DNA from: Bradyrhizobium ottawaense
Lineage (GTDB): Bacteria > Pseudomonadota > Alphaproteobacteria > Rhizobiales > Xanthobacteraceae
NCBI RefSeq assembly: GCF_002278135.3
Contig: NZ_CP029425.2
Coordinates: 868,001 to 932,000 of the forward strand
Direction: 5' to 3'
DNA length: 64,000 nucleotides
Position 1 is the first letter of the stretch; each line of letters begins with the position of its first letter. The position numbers and the translations under genes are program-made. Of the stretch, positions 62,553 to 64,000 are shown one piece after another. The notes beneath the pieces were generated by a model. That model saw nothing but the letters and a program-made list of their open reading frames with translations, was not told where the DNA came from and searched no databases.

Positions 62553-62786
62553 TCATCGAGCCCGATGGGAATGAACCGTCGTTCGCTTGACGAGATCGGT
62601 TGCTTCGACGCCGAGCGCCTCCGCGATTCGGCCAAGCACGGTCACGCTGGCCGACACATCTGCGCGTTCAATTGCGCCGACGTAACGGACGCTTAGTCCA
62701 GCGCCATCGGCCAACTCTTCCTGCGTCATTTTCTTCACATGACGTATCCGACGCAGATTGACCGCCATGACCTCCTTGAGATCCAT
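62553..62786 (-). CDS. XRE-family helix-turn-helix regulator
   Basis: 77 residues from ATG at 62786 (ATG at 62768 or an upstream start at 62804 are possible). HTH: VNLRRIRHVKKMTQEELADG, AGLSVRYVGAIERADVSASV, then VLGRIAEALGVEATDLVKR. Single-domain XRE, likely autoregulatory through the tandem palindrome at 62813-62836 just upstream. Confidence 0.88.
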   Translation of the reverse strand: MDLKEVMAVNLRRIRHVKKMTQEELADGAGLSVRYVGAIERADVSASVTVLGRIAEALGVEATDLVKRTTVHSHRAR

Positions 62787-62812
62787 GGCAACAAGGGAAC
62801 TCACATCGGAAT

Positions 62813-62836
62813 GATCGTTCCAGGAACGATCGTTCC
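62813..62836. promoter_or_regulatory. Overlapping palindromic operators upstream of the XRE gene
   Basis: GATCGTTCC-A-GGAACGATC (62813-62831) overlaps GGAACGATCGTTCC (62823-62836); both are perfect dyads. The spacing from the XRE start (27 bp) fits autoregulation. Which gene the plus-strand side controls is unclear; the next gene starts at 63018. Confidence 0.62.
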
Positions 62837-63017
62837 GATTCGTGCGTCACTGTGCTATTCATATCGTCTGGCTAGGCCCTGGTGTGCCGCTTCCGGGGAG
62901 CGCCGCGATGCGATCTGCGCATCACGGCACAATTCGAGTGTGACGATTTCCCAGCTTGCAAAGTTCTGGAGCTTAGATGAATTCTAATCGCTGCATCAAT
63001 GCTGAGGGGCAATTGCA

Positions 63018-63281
63018 ATGAACGGCGCGCCATTCCAGGACCGGCCGCCAATAACGGATCGCGTCAACGCCTATGACGAGAAACATCTTGCTATCTACGT
63101 TCGGTTGTTGATGGCCGAAGAGGAGGGCGCCGACTGGCGCGAGGTGGTCAGCGTGATCTTCGGCCTCGACCCCACGCGCGAACCAGATCGTGCCAAAAAT
63201 GTCCATGATAGCCATCTCGCCCGCGCGCGATGGATGGTGGAAGCCGGATATCAGGGCCTTTTGGAACCGCGGATGCAGTGA
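63018..63281 (+). CDS. DUF2285-type small element protein
   Basis: 87 residues from ATG at 63018. RVNAYDEKHLAIYVRLLMAE, EGADWREVVSVIFGLDPTRE and HDSHLARARWMVEAGYQGLL follow the pattern of the short DUF2285 proteins seen beside conjugation and replication genes of rhizobial ICEs. Probably regulatory. Confidence 0.75.
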   Translation: MNGAPFQDRPPITDRVNAYDEKHLAIYVRLLMAEEEGADWREVVSVIFGLDPTREPDRAKNVHDSHLARARWMVEAGYQGLLEPRMQ

Positions 63282-63400
63282 TTTGCGCCCCAATCACGCA
63301 AATTGCGATCTCGCGTGATGCAACCTCCGGGTCTGGTCTCTTGTAGCGTCTTTAGGGATCGTGGTGCGGGGCACAGAACAAAAAGACGAGAAGACAGACC

Positions 63401-64000
63401 ATGCCGACCCAGTACTGGCGCTCGCCGGAGACCATCGAACGCCTGAATCGTCTTGAGCGCCCGGGTTTTGCCCTCGAATTCCTTCGTCGCAATGCCGACT
63501 ACCGCCGCGACTTCGCCCGCACTGAGCGACAGATCGCGCGCGGCGAATCCGATCCCAACACCATCCGAACCAGTTTCGCACGTCGATGGAGGTTGCGGTG
63601 TCGCCCATGACCCCGCCTCTCCGGTTTGGCCCGAACCAGCCATTTGGCTGCCCGAGGCATCACCGGGAACATTGATCCTGACGCCCGCGCCGCCGGACTT
63701 CGAGACCGTTCATTCGATTGATCGCAACGCTTTCGGACTGTCGATCGTCGGGCGGACAGATGCTGACGGTCGCGAGCTGGTTGTCGCCGACGGCTCGGGT
63801 GAGCTCCATGTCAGTTTGCGCGACGAGCAGGCCGCGCGCCGTCCCGCCGTGCTTGTGCCGCTCGACGGCATGGGCGAACTGCGGGCCGACGTGGCGCTAC
63901 ACTTCGTGCGTCGCCTCAGCGGCCAGCGCACCGGTCTTCTCCCGGCGGCGCTGCGGCTGACGTCGTTTCAGAAACGGCGACTGATTCAGCTCCTGCACGC
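63401..64000 (+). pseudogene. Element regulator (DUF6499-like N terminus plus RovC/DUF2285-like C terminus), frameshifted
   Basis: ATG at 63401 codes MPTQYWRSPETIERLNRLER, FALEFLRRNADYRRDF and TIRTSFARRWRLRC before a stop at 63608. The rest of the family sequence is in another frame: AHDPASPVWPEPAIWLPEAS, RNAFGLSIVGRTDADG, ADVALHFVRRLSGQRTGLLP and LTSFQKRRLIQLLHA, running off the window. One extra G at about 63600 (CGGTGTC for CGGTTC-like) explains the break. Could be a real inactivation, a programmed shift or a sequencing error. Confidence 0.7.

Noticed and set aside
39732..64000. tRNA gene or integrase marking the island end
   Set aside because: No cloverleaf-like sequence, attachment repeat or recombinase motif was found in the window; the end must lie elsewhere or be lost.

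Overview
The window is high-GC alphaproteobacterial DNA, most like Bradyrhizobium or a close relative. This rests on recognisable protein families, on two classes of intergenic palindromic repeat that recur through the first 28 kb, and on rhizobial-type integrative-element genes at the right. All functional calls come from reading sequence and motifs; no database search was possible.

Left 39.7 kb, chromosomal backbone. (1) 1-3.6 kb: fatty or aryl acyl-CoA metabolism (partial acyl-CoA dehydrogenase, enoyl-CoA hydratase), a ketopantoate-reductase-like enzyme and an alpha/beta hydrolase. (2) 3.9-9.1 kb: a LysR regulator divergent from an FAD oxidoreductase plus SsuABC/TauABC-type ABC operon. (3) 9.3-14.6 kb: an aromatic module that appears to convert an aryl-CoA (best guess salicylyl-CoA) to gentisate and cleave it: CoA ligase, FAD hydroxylase, gentisate dioxygenase, GST-type isomerase and MarR regulator. 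A near-identical 24-bp promoter/operator precedes the hydroxylase/ligase operon and the dioxygenase gene. (4) 14.8-31.8 kb: small secreted proteins, MDR oxidoreductase, dicarboxylate/glutamate-type symporter, ferredoxin-NADP reductase, FMN glutamate-synthase-like protein, PilZ protein, CorC/HlyC protein, chemoreceptor, a barrel-OprB porin and a creatininase-family amidohydrolase. (5) 32-39.7 kb: a second NMT1-type ABC operon coupled to a 2-hydroxyacid dehydrogenase and an AprI-like protein, then an AraC regulator and an outer-membrane protein.

Right 24 kb, integrated element. From about 39.76 kb (a truncated radC tail) the character changes: the intergenic repeats disappear, base composition falls locally, and relics and frameshifts appear. 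40-50 kb is a defence cargo block: a three-domain HNH - nucleoside phosphorylase - EAD7-like protein; divergent to it a 603-aa unknown protein with a PD-(D/E)XK-like motif followed by a frameshifted Mrr-type endonuclease; an IS5 scar; a type II-short CBASS operon (DUF2188 protein, CD-NTase, E2-like protein, HNH-SAVED Cap5) on the minus strand; and divergently capH/capP-like regulators with an ExoI-like exonuclease. 50.6-64 kb is the conserved element core (AlpA-like, DUF932, ParB-like, Toprim, DUF2493, DUF736, XRE, DUF2285-type genes). Its genes carry two pairs of related leaders whose hairpins keep their fold while the paired bases change, suggesting structured RNA or DNA regulatory elements.

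The best candidates for something new are the HNH-nucleosidase-EAD7 protein with its divergent partners, and the two paired covarying leader families. The CBASS parts are of known kinds, but its Cap5 gene is frameshifted next to the IS scar and DUF2188 heads the operon.
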